A model generated the notes under the pieces. The model saw only the letters and a list, made by a program, of their open reading frames with translations, had not been told where the DNA came from and ran no database searches. From assembly GCA_035347995.1 (NCBI GenBank), contig DAOPQD010000128.1, forward strand, positions 1-7,839: a stretch of DNA of 7,839 nt, in the 5' to 3' direction. The number at the start of each line of letters is the position of its first letter. Within the stretch, counting starts at the first letter, position 1. The position numbers were made by a program, and so were the translations under genes. Positions 1-5,574 of this stretch are shown here, piece after piece. This DNA comes from JAAZNO01 sp012798275. GTDB lineage: Bacteria; Chloroflexota; Anaerolineae; B4-G1; SLSP01.

Positions 1-110
1 CCCCGCGAGCGCGGGGGGAAGGGGAACTTTTTTTGTGGGGTTTTGCAGGCGGGCGTAGCCCGCCTGCAAAACCCCCTATTTTTTTGCCGGGGGCAGGGGA
101 AGGGGCAAAA
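1..110 (+). repeat. GC-rich palindromic dispersed repeat, left copy (cut by the window edge)
   Basis: A near-identical block recurs at 7654-7770 in the same orientation. The core is a perfect 18-bp inverted repeat: GGGGTTTTGCAGGCGGGC at 37-54 pairs with 58-75 around the loop GTA (55-57). A partial GC-rich palindrome precedes it (1-24), and a T7 run follows (79-85). The block ends in GGGGCAAAA (102-110), the reverse complement of the TTTTGCCCC that opens the other copy, which suggests a MITE-like unit with terminal inverted repeats. The hairpin plus T-run could also terminate plus-strand transcripts entering from the left. It encodes no transposase. Its mobility is inferred only from there being two copies. 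Confidence 0.8.
37..85 (+). terminator. Possible intrinsic terminator formed by the repeat hairpin
   Basis: A perfect 18-bp GC-rich stem with a 3-nt loop is followed after three bases by seven T residues on the plus strand. The shape fits a Rho-independent terminator for a plus-strand gene lying outside the window to the left. In the minus orientation (readthrough from the ThiF-family gene) the hairpin is present but its downstream tract is A-rich, so termination there would be weaker. The hairpin belongs to a dispersed repeat, so any terminator role may be incidental. Confidence 0.35.
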
Positions 111-288
111 GCTACAGATTACCAAGGTTCATCCATCGCCGTCGAGCTACCTGACGCCAGGCTGAACAATGACCGCACATTTTCATCCTTGAATGATGTG
201 AGCCAGCACCTGGCGTCTCCTCGGAAAATAGAGTCCGTGCCCACGTGCTCAGGTGCCCACGCTCACACCTTCACACTTCACTACAGGA
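111..288. other. Non-coding stretch downstream of the ThiF-family gene
   Basis: No convincing gene is seen. It holds a short inverted repeat (GACGCCAGG at 153-161 with CCTGGCGTC at 209-217) and an imperfect direct repeat (GTGCCCACG at 237-245 and 253-261). None of these makes a clear terminator for the minus-strand gene ending at 289, because no T-run follows the stem. Confidence 0.4.
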
Positions 289-1032
289 TTATTCCACCGC
301 GGGGCGAGTCCCACACACCGGGCATGTCGGATTACGGGGAATCTCCACGGTATCGAAACTTTGCGTCAGGCCCTCCCATAGCAGGAGGCGATTTGTCAGC
401 GGGGTTCCCTTCCCCAGCAGCACTTTGAGCGCTTCCAGCGCTTGCAGCGAGCCGATCACCCCCGCTGTCGCCCCCATCACCCCCAGTTCAGCCGGCGTGG
501 GATAGGCTCCCGGCTTCGGCAGGACCGGGAACACGCAGCGCCGGCACGCACAGCCCGGCAATACCGTCCCCATCTGCCCCTCGAAACGCTGCACCGCGCC
601 CCACACCAGCGGAATCTGCGCCTCCACACACAGCGAGTTCAGCAGATCCTTCGTCTCCAGATTGTCGCTTGCGTCCACCACCAGGTCGAACTGCCGGACC
701 AGGGCGGGACCGTTATCCACCAACACCCGCTCCTCGTAGGGAATCGCGCGCACATCTGGGTTCAACGCCCGCAAGCGCCGCACCGCCGCCAGTACCTTGC
801 TGCGATCCAGGTCCTCGGTCTCGTAGAGGATTTGGCGATTCAAGTTGGAAAGCGACACCTTGTCGCTATCGGCGACGCCCAACGTGCCCACGCCCGCCGC
901 CGCCAGGTAGAGCAGCACAGGCGATCCCAAACCGCCACACCCCACCACCAGCACACGCGCGCGGCGCAACCGCATTTGCCCTTCGATCCCAACTTCCGGG
1001 ATGACGATCTGTCGGCTGTAACGTTCTTCCAT
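289..1032 (-). CDS. ThiF/MoeB/HesA-family sulfur-carrier adenylyltransferase
   Basis: An E1-like enzyme that adenylates the C-terminal glycine of a ubiquitin-like sulfur carrier (MoaD or ThiS type) with ATP, for molybdopterin, thiamine or related thiolation pathways. It is cytoplasmic. Counting from the ATG at 1032: the family opening ERYSRQIVIPEVG, nucleotide-binding GCGGLGSP (about 31-38), the Asp of ADSD, the NLNRQ arginine motif (about 63-67), VDASDN (about 119-124), and a zinc site with CRRC (163-166) and CPVC (237-240). Length (247 aa) is normal for MoeB/ThiF without a rhodanese domain. A GTG six bases upstream is possible, but GAGGTG there reads as the ribosome binding site for the ATG. 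The cysteine usually present in the xSCAEAGVLG segment is absent (TPAELGVMG here). No carrier or pathway gene is adjacent, so MoeB, ThiF or HesA cannot be chosen. Confidence 0.9.
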   Translation of the reverse strand: MEERYSRQIVIPEVGIEGQMRLRRARVLVVGCGGLGSPVLLYLAAAGVGTLGVADSDKVSLSNLNRQILYETEDLDRSKVLAAVRRLRALNPDVRAIPYEERVLVDNGPALVRQFDLVVDASDNLETKDLLNSLCVEAQIPLVWGAVQRFEGQMGTVLPGCACRRCVFPVLPKPGAYPTPAELGVMGATAGVIGSLQALEALKVLLGKGTPLTNRLLLWEGLTQSFDTVEIPRNPTCPVCGTRPAVE

Positions 1033-1110
1033 GCTCACCTCAAAGTCTTCACGCCTGTTGGAGCTATTTTAACACCGATGGGGAGAAAGCAAATCCCACC
1101 CCCTCAAGAA

Positions 1111-1140
1111 ATATCGCAAATTATCCCAACTTATCCCAAA
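1111..1140 (+). repeat. Three helically phased 10-bp repeats upstream of the SOS-like promoter
   Basis: Three adjacent 10-mers read ATATCGCAAA (1111), TTATCCCAAC (1121) and TTATCCCAAA (1131). They end five bases before the -35 box at 1146. A 10-bp period places them on one face of the helix, as expected for an activator array or an upstream contact element. A related AATCCCACC lies at 1092. The two last units match at 9 of 10 positions, the first less well. Confidence 0.45.
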
Positions 1141-1145
1141 TACTC

Positions 1146-1174
1146 TTGACAATATAGAACATCTATTCTATAAT
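1146..1174 (+). promoter_or_regulatory. Consensus sigma70 promoter of the FtsK-like operon
   Basis: TTGACA at 1146-1151 and TATAAT at 1169-1174 are separated by exactly 17 bp, so both hexamers and the spacing match the housekeeping sigma consensus. Transcription should begin near 1181. The AT-rich patch stands out against the GC-rich surroundings. Two LexA-like operators overlap it, one in the spacer and one over the start site, which suggests a strong promoter held off by a repressor. Confidence 0.85.
1155..1170. promoter_or_regulatory. LexA-like operator 1 (in the -35/-10 spacer)
   Basis: TAGAACATCTATTCTA is an inverted repeat with TAGAA/TTCTA arms. It matches the GAAC-N4-GTTC SOS box of Gram-positive-type LexA except for one base in the right half (ATTC). 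It lies between the -35 and -10 hexamers, where a bound repressor would block RNA polymerase. Assignment to LexA is by motif resemblance only. Confidence 0.6.
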
Positions 1175-1181
1175 GAGATCA

Positions 1182-1195
1182 AGAACAAACGTTCT
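1182..1195. promoter_or_regulatory. LexA-like operator 2 (over the transcription start)
   Basis: AGAACAAACGTTCT is a perfect GAAC-N4-GTTC box with an extra A/T pair, located just after the -10 box. Its centre is 26 bp from that of operator 1. The two boxes share AGAACA....TTCTAT, so they also form a direct repeat (12 of 16 bases identical). Paired operators at this spacing are typical of tightly repressed SOS promoters. Confidence 0.7.
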
Positions 1196-1219
1196 ATTTC
1201 CTCAGAGGTGAGTACAGAG

Positions 1220-2263
1220 ATGTCACGGATGTTACGCCAATACCTGGAAACTCAGGCCGATCAGGTCGAGGCCGTCCTCCTGGCGCACCACGCGCCGGGC
1301 CGGGTCACCGGCGGGACCGTCGGCCCGCGCCTCATCCGCTTCGCGCTGGATCCCGCCCCGAGCACCCGCTTCACTGCCGTGCGGGGGCTGGCAGAAGACC
1401 TGGCCGTGGCGCTGAAGGTCAGCTCCCTGCGCATTGATCGCACCGATCAGGGCATCATCCTCGAATTCCCCAATCCCGAACCCCGCCCCGTCACGTTCAC
1501 CGGCCTCTGGCCCGAGGTGGAGCCACTGCCGCCCGCGACGGCGCTGCTGGGCCTCACCGACGCTGGCGCCCCGCTCCTGGCGCGGCTTTCTTCCCCGGAG
1601 GTGGCGCACGTGCTCGTCGCCGGGACGACCGGCTCTGGCAAAACCGCGCTCCTGCGGACCATGGCGACCTCCCTGGCCCTGGCGAACGCGCCGGAGACCT
1701 TGCGGCTGTTGTGCCTCGATCCCAAGGGACGCGCCTTCCGCGCGCTGACAGCGGCGCCCCATCTCACGCGCCCACCCGTGGTGGAAATCGCGGAGGCCAT
1801 TGAAGCGCTCCAATCGCTGGTGCGGCTGATGGAGATGCGGGATCAGAAGGGCGAGCAGCAACCCCGCATCGTCGTCTTCATTGATGAAATGGCGGATTTA
1901 ATCATCCAGGACGAGCGACGCAACGGCCATGTTTCTGTGGAGACCCTGCTGACGCGCCTGGCGCAGCGTGGCCGGGAAGCGGGGATTCACCTCATAGCGG
2001 CCACGCAACGACCCTCCGCCGCCGTGCTGAGCGGGGTGCTGCGCGCGAATTTCCCGCTGCGCCTGGTGGGGAAGGTCGTCTCGGCGGAGGACGCGCGACT
2101 CGCTTCAGGGCGCGCACAGACGGACGCCCATCTGCTGAACGGCCGGGGCGACTTCATCGCCGTCGGGGGCAGCGCCCTGCCGATCCGGTTCCAGGTGGCC
2201 TACCTCGGCGAGCGCGAGGCGCAGGAAGAACTCGCCGCGCTCAAGACCAAAAGCACAAATTGA
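1220..2263 (+). CDS. Compact FtsK/SpoIIIE-type DNA translocase ATPase lacking membrane and gamma domains
   Basis: A RecA-fold ATPase of the FtsK/HerA class, which pumps double-stranded DNA using ATP. Counting from ATG 1220 (347 aa): residues about 10-90 resemble the start of the FtsK motor (GRVTGGTVGPRLIRFAL, then LAEDLAVALKVSSLRI); Walker A GTTGSGKT at 135-142; Walker B IVVFIDEMAD at 217-226; the FtsK-typical HLIAATQRPS at 257-266; and a C-terminal GRGDF near 308. Classical FtsK has an N-terminal multi-helix membrane region and a C-terminal winged-helix gamma domain; both are missing. A GTG at 1208 lies inside the ribosome binding site (AGAGGTGAG, 7 bases before ATG 1220), so ATG is preferred. 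It is first in a LexA-box-controlled operon, followed by a membrane protein that could be its anchor. Plasmid- or ICE-type (TraB, TcpA) relatives are an alternative, but no transfer genes are nearby. Confidence 0.88.
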   Translation: MSRMLRQYLETQADQVEAVLLAHHAPGRVTGGTVGPRLIRFALDPAPSTRFTAVRGLAEDLAVALKVSSLRIDRTDQGIILEFPNPEPRPVTFTGLWPEVEPLPPATALLGLTDAGAPLLARLSSPEVAHVLVAGTTGSGKTALLRTMATSLALANAPETLRLLCLDPKGRAFRALTAAPHLTRPPVVEIAEAIEALQSLVRLMEMRDQKGEQQPRIVVFIDEMADLIIQDERRNGHVSVETLLTRLAQRGREAGIHLIAATQRPSAAVLSGVLRANFPLRLVGKVVSAEDARLASGRAQTDAHLLNGRGDFIAVGGSALPIRFQVAYLGEREAQEELAALKTKSTN

Positions 2264-2334
2264 AGGTCGGAAGTTGAAAATCAGGAGCTGAAAGTCTGGA
2301 ATTGAAGGTCAAGAGTTGAGAATCGGAGGTTGAA
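2261..2334 (+). repeat. Five-copy 14-bp tandem repeat filling an intergenic spacer
   Basis: TGA-starting units begin at 2261, 2275, 2289, 2303 and 2317, and a sixth partial unit at 2331 runs into the next start codon. The consensus is roughly TGAAAGTCGGGAGT. Each unit splits into two related heptamers (TGAAGGT / CGGAAGT type), so this is a degenerate 7-bp repeat with a 14-bp higher order. The first unit supplies the stop codon of the FtsK-like gene. The last full unit supplies GGAGGT (2325-2330), the ribosome binding site of the following gene, and the partial unit supplies TGAA before its ATG. It resembles the short tandemly repeated heptamers known from cyanobacterial intergenic DNA. Confidence 0.85.
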
Positions 2335-2715
2335 ATGGAACGAGAGAGTCTGGGAACGCGCTTCAAGCGGTTTTTGTTGCTCGTGGTGATTCTGGCCGTC
2401 GTGGTCTTCATCGTCGTGGTGACGCAGCGGCTCAGCGATGACGCCCTGGCCCTGTTGGTAGGACTGGCTGCCGGACTGGCCGCCATGACCCCGGCGCTGG
2501 TCCTGCTCGGCACGCTCTGGCGGCGGCAGGAACAGCGGCTGCAGGAACGCTTCGCCCAGCCGGTGAACAATGCCACGGCGCCGCCCGTCATCGTCGTCGC
2601 GCCGCCGATGCTGCCCGGCTACACCCCGCAGCGGCAAAACACCTGGGACACCAACAGCCTGTGGGCCGCCGGTTCCACCGAGCGCAAGTTCACCGTCGTG
2701 GGAGGGGAACAATGA
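2335..2715 (+). CDS. Two-helix membrane protein of unknown function, candidate anchor of the FtsK-like ATPase
   Basis: No family is recognised for this 126-aa protein. A basic N-terminus (GTRFKRF) precedes a very hydrophobic helix at about 13-29; a short polar link (QRLSDD) leads to a second helix at about 38-62. WRRQEQRLQERF (62-73) then suggests a short cytoplasmic amphipathic segment. The tail is proline-rich (82-94) and ends polar. By the positive-inside rule both termini should be cytoplasmic. It follows the ATPase gene in the same direction with GGAGGT four bases before the ATG, and its stop overlaps the next start (ATGA). Classical FtsK carries its membrane helices in the same chain as its motor, so a separate membrane partner is a plausible inference, though unproven. 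Confidence 0.75.
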   Translation: MERESLGTRFKRFLLLVVILAVVVFIVVVTQRLSDDALALLVGLAAGLAAMTPALVLLGTLWRRQEQRLQERFAQPVNNATAPPVIVVAPPMLPGYTPQRQNTWDTNSLWAAGSTERKFTVVGGEQ

Positions 2716-2963
2716 GGCCCGCCCGAAGCCGCGGCGAACCCATCCACCGGCTGACGCTGAGCCATGGATATTTCCCCCGTAGTTTCACCTGGCACGGGCA
2801 GCGCTACGCGGTGAAGACCGTCGAACGCGCTTGGACGGAAACGCGCGCGGGCGGTGTGGTCGAAGGTTACCGCTTTCGGGTGCGCTGCGCGGAGGGGACT
2901 TTCGAGCTGCGGCAAGAGGCAGCTTCCAGGCGCTGGTATCTGGTTAGCAGGAGGGCCCAATGA
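2712..2963 (+). CDS. DUF6504-like small protein
   Basis: An 83-aa basic protein beginning at ATG 2712, which overlaps the upstream stop as ATGA. GGAGGGG lies four bases before the start, and an in-frame ATG at 2661 is rejected because it lies inside the previous gene and lacks this site. The pattern SFTWHGQRYAVKTVERAWTE (24-43), then YRFRVRCAEGTFELR (53-67) and RRWYLV (73-78) resembles the all-beta DUF6504 family, recalled as often neighbouring or fused to Y-family polymerase/ImuB proteins of the mutagenic SOS cassette. No polymerase is in this window. The role is unknown; DNA or protein binding in a damage response is an inference from context. Family membership rests on remembered motifs, not a search. 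Confidence 0.65.
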   Translation: MRPARSRGEPIHRLTLSHGYFPRSFTWHGQRYAVKTVERAWTETRAGGVVEGYRFRVRCAEGTFELRQEAASRRWYLVSRRAQ

Positions 2964-3208
2964 TGCGGACTGGCCTTTTGTGGTACGACAACGGCAGCGC
3001 GGAGCTGCAGCTCCAGCTTTCGCAGGCGGCAAAACGCTATCGCGAGCGCTTCGGGGCCGAGCCGAATGTCTGCTACGTCCATCCGGCCACCCTGCCCGGC
3101 GGCGATCAGCGGATCGGCAATATCCTCGTGCGCGCGTCATCCAGGGTGATGCAACATTACCTGTGGCTGGGACAGGAACAGCTCACGGCAGAGCCGGCCA
3201 GGGTCTGA
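2960..3208 (+). CDS. Small protein of unknown function, last gene of the FtsK-like operon
   Basis: An 82-aa protein with no assigned family. AGGAGGG sits four bases before ATG 2960, and the start overlaps the upstream stop (ATGATG; the second ATG at 2963 is also possible). Visible traits are an N-terminal RTGLLWYDN, a likely helix rich in Leu, Gln and Arg (LQLQLSQAAKRYRERFG, 16-32), PNVCYVHPATLP (35-46), and a hydrophobic strand GNILVRAS (53-60) before HYLWLG. The mix of a basic amphipathic helix and the CxVHP motif looks like a real folded protein rather than a spurious frame. Tight coupling implies it works with the DUF6504-like protein. Its end is 12 bp from the convergent end of holA. Confidence 0.7.
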   Translation: MMRTGLLWYDNGSAELQLQLSQAAKRYRERFGAEPNVCYVHPATLPGGDQRIGNILVRASSRVMQHYLWLGQEQLTAEPARV

Positions 3209-3220
3209 CAGACGCCGTCT

Positions 3221-4183
3221 CTACACACGGCACAGTTGCGCGATGAGCAGTTCCAACGTCATGGGGTAGGACATCTGCCCCGTTTTCATCGTCAGGTCGG
3301 CCTCGTAGAGCAACCGATATGCCTGGCGCAGCTGCTGCAGGGAAAACAGCCGCGCCTGGAGCGCCATTTTCTCCGCCACGTAAGGGTGCAGAGCCAGTCG
3401 CGCGACGATTTCGGACTGCGTGCATCCCCGGTCCACCAGCCAGCGCGTCTGCAGCAATAGCCGAAACTGACGTACCATCATGCCGAAAATGCGCAGATAC
3501 TCATCGGGCCGCGTGCCAGGGTCCATCAAGCGGGACAGGTGCCGCACCGCCACGTCAGGTCGGCGCTGCCCAATCGCGTCCACCAGCTCGAAGATGACAT
3601 CCGCCGTCGCCATGTAAGGCATCATCACCCGCACATCCTCCGCCGTGATGACGCCTGCGCCTCCCTTATATGCCTGCAATTTGCGCAATTCCTGATCCAC
3701 CAGCTGCACCTGGGAACCCAGATTCTGCACCAGCAACGCCAGCGCCGCTGGCTCCAGGCGCAGGCCCAACTTCTGCGCGCGGCGCGTGACCCATGGGGGA
3801 ACCTCTTTGGGTTTGGGCAGGACGTTGGAGACGACGGTCGCGCCAAGTTGGCGGGCAGTTTTGAGCACCGGATGGGAGAGCGGGACAGTTTTCCCTTCGA
3901 CGAAGAACAGATGCGTGAAAGGCGCCAGTGCGGGCAGATAGTCCGCCACCTGTTGGGCCCAGGCATCGTTCTCCTGTGTCAGGGCGCCGCGCACCAGCAC
4001 CAGGCGGCTCTCTCCGAGGAAAGGCAACGTGTCACACGCCAGGCGCAGCTCGCTGAAGGCCAGCGGCGACTCGAGGACCACCTTGTTCAGCCCGCTGACG
4101 TCCTCAAAGTGCAGCTGCACGAGCAGCTCGGCAATGGCCTCTTCTTGTTCCAGCCGGTTCTCGCCGTGAAAAATGGCCAGCAT
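3221..4183 (-). CDS. holA: DNA polymerase III subunit delta (clamp loader)
   Basis: The delta subunit opens the beta sliding clamp within the clamp-loader complex at the replication fork. The 320-aa length is typical. The N-terminus MLAIFHGENRLEQEEAIAEL matches the family opening (xxYGEExFLxxEAL). The middle shows FTHLFFVEGKTV, then the domain II/III signature LVDQELRKLQAYKG, TAEDVRVMMPY, and IFELVDAIGQRRPDVAVRHL (helix bundle). The C-terminal domain has FGMMVRQFRLLLQTRWL, HPYVAEKMALQARLF and KTGQMSYPMTLELLIAQL, the usual ending where the last helix sits in the collar. It is third in the minus-strand set, three bases after the DUF6391-like stop. No strong ribosome binding site is seen, so translational coupling is likely. 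Confidence 0.93.
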   Translation of the reverse strand: MLAIFHGENRLEQEEAIAELLVQLHFEDVSGLNKVVLESPLAFSELRLACDTLPFLGESRLVLVRGALTQENDAWAQQVADYLPALAPFTHLFFVEGKTVPLSHPVLKTARQLGATVVSNVLPKPKEVPPWVTRRAQKLGLRLEPAALALLVQNLGSQVQLVDQELRKLQAYKGGAGVITAEDVRVMMPYMATADVIFELVDAIGQRRPDVAVRHLSRLMDPGTRPDEYLRIFGMMVRQFRLLLQTRWLVDRGCTQSEIVARLALHPYVAEKMALQARLFSLQQLRQAYRLLYEADLTMKTGQMSYPMTLELLIAQLCRV

Positions 4184-4186
4184 GGC

Positions 4187-4690
4187 TCAGGGATGGCGGG
4201 TCTGCACGTAAACGCGCCGGAAATCCTTGCCGGGATCGGTGCGGATAGAGACGAGCTCCAGATCGCCGATGTTAGACTCGACGGTCACTTTTTCCTGCAC
4301 CTTCATCCCCAGGCGGGGCGCCAACAGCAAGGCCAGAGCGTTGAGCAGAATGGCCTTCAGAATCCGCTCCAGGCCCTCCGAGCGGCTGTGGATGGACTTG
4401 CCCTGTAACACCAGGGAAGTCGCTCCGACCGTGAGGGCAGCTGCCGTGAGCAAATTAGTCCCACAATTGGGATGATAGGCCAGCGCCGCTTCACCCCCCT
4501 CGAGGCGTTCCAGCGCCTCCTGGACTGCGGGGTAGATTTCTTTCATCGAAAGATTCGTGTACAGCGTGAACCCCTGCGGGCCCGAAAAGCCGACGACTTG
4601 CGTGCGGGGATAACGCTGGCCTAACAAAGCGATCGTGGCATGTTCCAGGGCATGGTTCTGGCGGATACGGCGGATCAATGTGACACTCAT
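4187..4690 (-). CDS. DUF6391-like membrane protein
   Basis: A 167-aa protein with two predicted membrane helices (about 79-97 and 110-126) after a soluble N-terminal part. The signature RQNHALEHATI (10-20), GFSGPQGFTLYTNL (34-47) and AYHPNCGTN (71-79) matches my recollection of DUF6391, found mainly in Chloroflexota and cyanobacteria, of unknown function. The conserved His and Cys residues look like possible metal or redox ligands, which is only a guess. AAGGAG lies seven bases before the ATG. The start overlaps the sortase stop (ATGA) and holA follows after three bases, so all three genes are probably co-transcribed. Confidence 0.8.
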   Translation of the reverse strand: MSVTLIRRIRQNHALEHATIALLGQRYPRTQVVGFSGPQGFTLYTNLSMKEIYPAVQEALERLEGGEAALAYHPNCGTNLLTAAALTVGATSLVLQGKSIHSRSEGLERILKAILLNALALLLAPRLGMKVQEKVTVESNIGDLELVSIRTDPGKDFRRVYVQTRHP

Positions 4691-5553
4691 GGATGTTCTC
4701 CTTCTGACGGCGGCGCAGGCGCCGGGCGTGCGATCACGATGAGGCGATTCTGAATGCTGCCATAAGGGTGACAGGTCACCAGCGTCAGCCGCTCGTCCGT
4801 GGTCTGCAGAATATAACGCGCGTTCTCAAGACGTACTTCCAAAGGTTGATGGGCCTCTTTGAGGATGTACAGGGCTTCTACCACATACGTGTAAATCAGC
4901 CCGTCCTCACCTTCGAGGAGGATTTCTGCCCCCTCCTGCAGCCGGTACAGATCGCGGAAGACCTCGCCATACGTGGTGTTATGACCGTTCAGCACCGTAT
5001 TGCCGGGGACGCCCAACAACGCTGAGCTACTGTGCCAGCCGGCAGCGCGCCAGTTGGGCACCTGCCAGATTCCCTCCACGCCGTCTGCGGTCTCCAGCGG
5101 CGCCCACTCCACCGGCGTGACCGGCGCATCCAGGTTAATGGCGGGGATGCGAATGTGAACAGGCATCGTACCCCGCAGCGGCGGCGGCGGCGTGGGTCGA
5201 AGGGCAGGTCGCGCCGTCGGTTCAGACGTCGGTTCGAGCAGCGCCGGCGTCGGCTGAGGCTGAATGGGCGCCTTAAGCTCCCGGCCCGGCGACGTCGGGG
5301 TGGGAGAAGGCTCCCCAGGCACCGGGGGCGCCGGCTGATCGAGCGGCAACAGGATCGCCGCTGTCGCCTCCGCCGCCAGGACCTCCGGTCCCAGAGGGGG
5401 CGCTGTAGCTATGTCCCGCGTCTGGAACAACGTTTCCAGATAAGGTTTAAAGGTCGGATAAGAGAGCCCTATGCCCGCAAGCAACAGCGCGATCCCCACG
5501 CCGATCAGGATGTTAGCAATCTTCAAAGCTCTGACACTCACACTCCGACTCAC
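4687..5553 (-). CDS. Class D (or E-like) sortase
   Basis: A membrane-anchored cysteine transpeptidase acting on the outer face, cutting surface proteins at a sorting signal and joining them to an acceptor. Residues about 13-31 form the N-terminal anchor. A long Pro/Thr/Ser/Glu-rich linker (about 72-127) follows, perhaps spanning a thick envelope. The sortase fold runs from about 130 to 276 with all three catalytic residues: His191 in LNGHNTTYG, Cys261 in TLVTCHPYG and Arg270 in QNRLIVIA. VHIRIPAINLDAPV is the usual first strand. The start is a GTG at 5553; a GTG at 5541 is an alternative. A possible promoter lies upstream (TATAAT at 5580-5575). No substrate with a sorting signal is in the window. 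Confidence 0.9.
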   Translation of the reverse strand: MSRSVSVRALKIANILIGVGIALLLAGIGLSYPTFKPYLETLFQTRDIATAPPLGPEVLAAEATAAILLPLDQPAPPVPGEPSPTPTSPGRELKAPIQPQPTPALLEPTSEPTARPALRPTPPPPLRGTMPVHIRIPAINLDAPVTPVEWAPLETADGVEGIWQVPNWRAAGWHSSSALLGVPGNTVLNGHNTTYGEVFRDLYRLQEGAEILLEGEDGLIYTYVVEALYILKEAHQPLEVRLENARYILQTTDERLTLVTCHPYGSIQNRLIVIARPAPAPPSEGEHP

Positions 5554-5574
5554 CTATCCCTGCAGGATACGCCT

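Noticed and set aside
33..428. 131-codon plus-strand open frame spanning the left dispersed repeat
   Set aside because: It runs through the palindromic repeat and into the antisense of the ThiF-family gene; no ribosome binding site or protein-like composition.
442..1149. 235-codon plus-strand frame antisense to the ThiF-family gene
   Set aside because: His/Arg/Gln-rich low-information product; the opposite strand encodes a well-conserved enzyme.
1208..1210. GTG start for the FtsK-like gene
   Set aside because: It lies inside the AGAGGTGAG ribosome binding site that serves the ATG at 1220.
1232..1861. 209-codon minus-strand frame antisense to the FtsK-like gene
   Set aside because: Gly/Arg-rich shadow with no start signal; the plus strand carries Walker A and B motifs.
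2261..2334. The 14-bp array considered as a CRISPR or iteron array
   Set aside because: Units are contiguous with no unique spacers and are far shorter than CRISPR repeats; no cas, rep or origin features nearby.
3539..4408. 289-codon plus-strand open frame antisense to holA and the DUF6391-like gene
   Set aside because: Its product is rich in His, Arg and Gln with no domain signal, as expected for the shadow of GC-rich genes; the minus-strand genes have clear family motifs.
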